NCBI RefSeq assembly: GCF_003116135.1
Contig: NZ_PDOA01000001.1
Span: 186,001 to 250,000 of the forward strand
Source: Teichococcus aestuarii
GTDB taxonomy: Bacteria > Pseudomonadota > Alphaproteobacteria > Acetobacterales > Acetobacteraceae
DNA: 64,000 nt
Reading direction: 5' to 3'
The notes beneath the pieces were generated by a model. That model did no database searches. It saw nothing but the letters and a program-made list of their open reading frames with translations, and was not told where the DNA came from. Made by a program: the position numbers and the translations under genes. Positions 60,834-64,000 of this stretch are shown here, in pieces. Within the stretch, counting starts at the first letter, position 1, and the number at the start of each line of letters is the position of its first letter.

Positions 60834-60885
60834 AAATGCGCAGAAGGGCGGGTTGATTGCGCAGAATGGCGGGCCACTTCGCGCA
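60834..60885. promoter_or_regulatory. Three phased TGCGCA-type sites upstream of rocF
   Basis: TGCGCA occurs at 60837-60842 and 60858-60863, and CGCGCA at 60880-60885, i.e. 21 and 22 bases apart, about two helical turns. The first two sit in a 19-base direct repeat (TGCGCAGAA then GGCGGG) starting at 60834 and 60855. The array fills the 137-base gap between the Lrp-type gene and rocF, where a multimeric Lrp-family protein could bind one DNA face. Confidence 0.6.
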
Positions 60886-60890
60886 AACCG

Positions 60891-61325
60891 TCAGCCCTTG
60901 CGGCGGGCTAGCAGCAGGTTGCTCTCGGTATTGGCCACGCCCTCGATGTGCCGGATCTGCCGGAGCAGCGCGTCGAAGGCCTCGAGGCTTTCCGTCTCCA
61001 CCTCCAGCACCAGGTCCCAGCGGCCATTGGTGGCGTGGACCGCCACCACCTGGGGAAGGCCCTGAAGGCGGCGTGTCACCCGGTCGGTGGCGTTGCCCTC
61101 GATCTCGACCAGGGTGATGGCGCGCACCGGCGCCCGCTCCGCCTCGTGCCGCAGCACGATGGTGAAGCCCTGGATGACGCCGCGCTCCAGCAGCCGGTCG
61201 ATGCGCGCCTTCACCGTGGCGCGGGAGAGGCCGGTGGCGGCGGCGAGGCTGGTGAGCGGCTGCCGCGCATCGGCGCGCAGCAGGGCGATCAGGGAGCGGT
61301 CCGCCGCGTCGAGGGGCGGGATCAT
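60891..61325 (-). CDS. Lrp/AsnC-family transcriptional regulator
   Basis: A 144-residue regulator. The N-terminal helix-turn-helix covers about 1-60 (LDAADRSLIALLRADARQPL; GLSRATVKARIDRLLERGVI), and the C-terminal RAM ligand-binding domain about 65-140 (RAITLVEIEGNATDRVTRRL; VVAVHATNGRWDLVLEVET). RAM domains bind amino acids and assemble into octamers. The gene lies directly upstream of rocF-rocD on the same strand, so control of arginine/ornithine catabolism, with arginine or ornithine as effector, is the natural guess. The N-terminus MIPPLDAADR is normal. Confidence 0.92.
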   Translation of the reverse strand: MIPPLDAADRSLIALLRADARQPLTSLAAATGLSRATVKARIDRLLERGVIQGFTIVLRHEAERAPVRAITLVEIEGNATDRVTRRLQGLPQVVAVHATNGRWDLVLEVETESLEAFDALLRQIRHIEGVANTESNLLLARRKG

Positions 61326-61626
61326 GCGCGCTGCACCGCAGGCTTCGGTGTGCCGGGGCAGGAGTTGGCAGATGGCATGGCGTGCTGGCCGGTGTCCCGG
61401 CTCCTCCTCTCCCGCAGGGGCCGCACGGTGCGGCCAGGCTGGCAGGGAAGGGATAGCCGCAGGCGGGCCGGTGGCGCCACGCCCCGGGGTGCGGCGACCG
61501 CAGGGGAAGAACGCGAAAGGCCGCGGCTCCTCGTGGTGCCGCGGCGTTCCGTCATGTCACTTGCCCGGCGCTCCGGCACGGCGCGGCCCCGGGGGCCGCT
61601 GGAAGCCGCTCAGCGCCAGAAACAGC
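61326..61626. other. Non-coding gap upstream of the Lrp-type gene
   Basis: About 300 bases between the start of the Lrp-type gene and the end of the glycine-zipper lipoprotein gene. Open frames here are Arg/Pro-rich and lack family similarity. The region must contain the Lrp-type gene's promoter; I cannot point to clear -35/-10 elements, a palindrome or an RNA structure. Confidence 0.5.
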
Positions 61627-61866
61627 TTAGCGCCAGACGGGGCGGCCGAGATTGACCTGGTCGCCGCGGGTCAGGGCACCGCCCGCCGCACCGGCGGCGC
61701 CGCCCAGCAGGGCACCGGTCCCGGCACTGCCGGTGAGGGAGCCCACCGCCGCGCCGGCGCCCGCGCCCAGCAGGCCGCCCGAGGCGGCACGGTCACCGGT
61801 CGAGTAGCCGCACGCGCCGAGGCCGATGCTGGCGAGGGCCAGCAGAGCGAGAGAGGACTTCCTCAT
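61627..61866 (-). CDS. Glycine-zipper lipoprotein
   Basis: A 79-residue outer-membrane-type lipoprotein. The signal peptide KSSLALLALASIGLGAC ends in a lipobox (GLGAC, lipidated Cys18). The mature part is a glycine-zipper: GGLLGAGAGAAVGSLTGSAG then GALLGGAAGAAGGALTRG. Such small lipoproteins (SlyB/17-kDa-antigen-like, osmotically inducible) are thought to stabilise the outer membrane. AAGGAGC precedes the ATG at 61866. It is divergent from mreB. Confidence 0.85.
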   Translation of the reverse strand: MRKSSLALLALASIGLGACGYSTGDRAASGGLLGAGAGAAVGSLTGSAGTGALLGGAAGAAGGALTRGDQVNLGRPVWR

Positions 61867-61980
61867 GATCGTGCTCCTTGAAGGGTTCAGAGAGTCATGC
61901 GCCTGCAACGGGGCAGGGGGCGGAAGGTTGCCGCTTCGTCATCCGGAATGACGCTTGAGCGGGGCGGCGGGGGGCGGTAA

Positions 61981-63120
<1,140 letters not shown>

Positions 63121-63157
63121 CGCATAGCGCCGCCCCTCCGGGGCGGATGGAGGCCGT

Positions 63158-64000
63158 GTGATCCGTCTCAGCATTCCGCTGCGTCAGGCCCTGGCGCGCC
63201 TGTCCATGCCCGTCCTGGTGGCGGCCGCCTTCGGCACCATGCTGCTCGGCAAGGCCGACACGGTGCTGGTGGAGCGTGCCCGCATGACCCTGGCCGACGC
63301 CCTGGCGCCGATCTACGGCGTCATCGCCGAGCCGATGGGCACGGTGCGGGACGCGGTGCAGGAGCTGCGCTTCCTGGCGGCCATGCGGGAGGAGAATGCC
63401 CGGCTGCGCGCCGAGAACGAGCGCCTGCACCGCTGGCAGGCCGCCGCCCTGGCGCTGGAGACGGAGAACGCCCTGCTGCGACGCCAGCTCCGCTACGTGC
63501 CGGAAGGGGCGGCGAGCTTCCAGACCGCCCGCGTGGTGGCCGATGCCGGCGGCACCTATGCCCGTGCCGTGCTGCTCTCCCTCCAGCCCGGCCAGACCCC
63601 GCGCAAGGGTCAGGTGGCGCTGGACGAGCGGGGCCTCGCCGGGCGCGTCAGCGAGGTGGGCAGCCGCTCGGCCCGCGTGCTGCTGGTGACCGACATGAAC
63701 AGCCGCATCCCCGTGGTGCTGGAGGGCAGCCGCTCCCGCGCCCTGATGGTGGGCACCAATGGCGAGCGCCCGCGCCTGCAGCACTGGCCGGAGGGCGCGC
63801 CGCCGCAGGAAGGCGAGCGGGTGGTGACCAGCGCCGAGGCCAATGTGTTCCCCGCCGGCCTGCCGGTGGGCATGGTGCGCTGGACGGAGGGCGGCGTGGC
63901 CGAGGTGGAGCTGTTCGCCCGTCTGGACCGGCTGGATCTGCTGCGCATCTTCGAGTTCGGCCTCTCCGGCATCCTGCCGCCGGAGGCGGTGGCCCGCCCC
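63158..64000 (+). CDS. mreC: Rod shape-determining protein MreC, N-terminal part
   Basis: The first 281 residues of MreC; the gene runs off the window. MreC is a bitopic periplasmic scaffold that links MreB and the elongation synthases. The start is GTG at 63158 with GGAGG upstream. A transmembrane segment at about 15-32 (LSMPVLVAAAFGTMLLG) is followed by a coiled coil (AMREENARLRAENERLHRW) at about 70-105. Beta-domain motifs follow: ARVVADAGGTYARAVLL, GLAGRVSEVGSRSARVLLVTD and NSRIPVVLEGSRSRALM. It follows mreB by 58 bases on the same strand. Confidence 0.94.
   Translation, partial: MIRLSIPLRQALARLSMPVLVAAAFGTMLLGKADTVLVERARMTLADALAPIYGVIAEPMGTVRDAVQELRFLAAMREENARLRAENERLHRWQAAALALETENALLRRQLRYVPEGAASFQTARVVADAGGTYARAVLLSLQPGQTPRKGQVALDERGLAGRVSEVGSRSARVLLVTDMNSRIPVVLEGSRSRALMVGTNGERPRLQHWPEGAPPQEGERVVTSAEANVFPAGLPVGMVRWTEGGVAEVELFARLDRLDLLRIFEFGLSGILPPEAVARP

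Noticed and set aside
58477-61065. An 862-codon plus-strand frame across rocD, rocF and the Lrp-type gene
   Set aside because: It is antisense to three well-supported genes, crosses their boundaries and has no recognisable domain.
61322-61579. An 85-codon minus-strand frame in the gap after the Lrp-type gene start
   Set aside because: Arg/Pro-rich composition, no ribosome site, no similarity. Treated as non-coding.

Overview
The window is about 64 kb of GC-rich, tightly packed chromosomal DNA from an alphaproteobacterium, most likely a Roseomonas-like member of the Acetobacteraceae (Rhodospirillales). The class-level assignment rests on a circularly permuted two-piece tmRNA gene, an alpha-type SspB directly downstream of it, and gene orders common in alphaproteobacteria (aroE-coaE-dnaQ, slt/dapA-smpB, apbC/hflKC-degP-serB/miaA-ilvBHC). 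The family-level assignment is inferred from protein style and GC content. Almost everything is core genome. I see no rRNA, tRNA, CRISPR array, prophage or insertion sequence.

Layout. 1-5.3 kb: end of the lipid A locus (lpxA, lpxI), a glyoxalase, a degenerate alpha/beta hydrolase, a thioesterase and minCDE. 5.3-12.7 kb: a minus-strand run with a DMT transporter, a small charged protein, a MarR regulator and the tamA-tamB export pair. 12.7-20.2 kb: M20 amidohydrolase, aldo/keto reductase, aroE-coaE-dnaQ, gshB, and a YeiH-type exporter divergent from its LysR regulator. 20.2-30.6 kb: ftsB, eno, a CHASE-GGDEF cyclase, pyrG, secG, a soluble GAF histidine kinase, a pncC/cinA domain protein, pgpA and slt. 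30.7-38.4 kb: dapA-smpB, fumC, a four-gene class I fumarase-DUF1272-RidA-VOC operon, sspB and ssrA. 38.8-47.8 kb: thyX, two small membrane proteins, apbC, hflKC, a degP-type protease, serB and miaA. 47.8-58.5 kb: branched-chain amino acid genes ilvB-ilvH-ilvC and leuA, with a zinc-ribbon peptidase, a TonB-domain lipoprotein, a PuuE-like deacetylase and a chemoreceptor between them. 58.5-61.3 kb: an ornithine/arginine catabolic unit (rocD, rocF, Lrp-type regulator). 61.6-64 kb: a glycine-zipper lipoprotein, mreB and the start of mreC.

How the parts work together. Ribosome rescue is well represented: smpB, ssrA and the adaptor sspB lie within about 7 kb, and the tag keeps both the SspB-binding N-terminus and the ClpX-binding C-terminus. 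Branched-chain amino acid synthesis is covered by ilvBHC and leuA; leuA is preceded by an unannotated leader ORF with four consecutive leucine codons and competing RNA pairings, which suggests attenuation. The roc unit has three TGCGCA-like sites about 21-22 bp apart upstream of rocF, next to its own Lrp-type regulator gene. Envelope functions (tamAB, min, mre, slt, degP, hflKC, secG) make up much of the rest.

Most notable items: the two-piece tmRNA, the leu leader, the phased roc operator, a kynurenine-formamidase-like protein lacking recognisable catalytic residues, and the palindrome in the yeiH/lysR gap.
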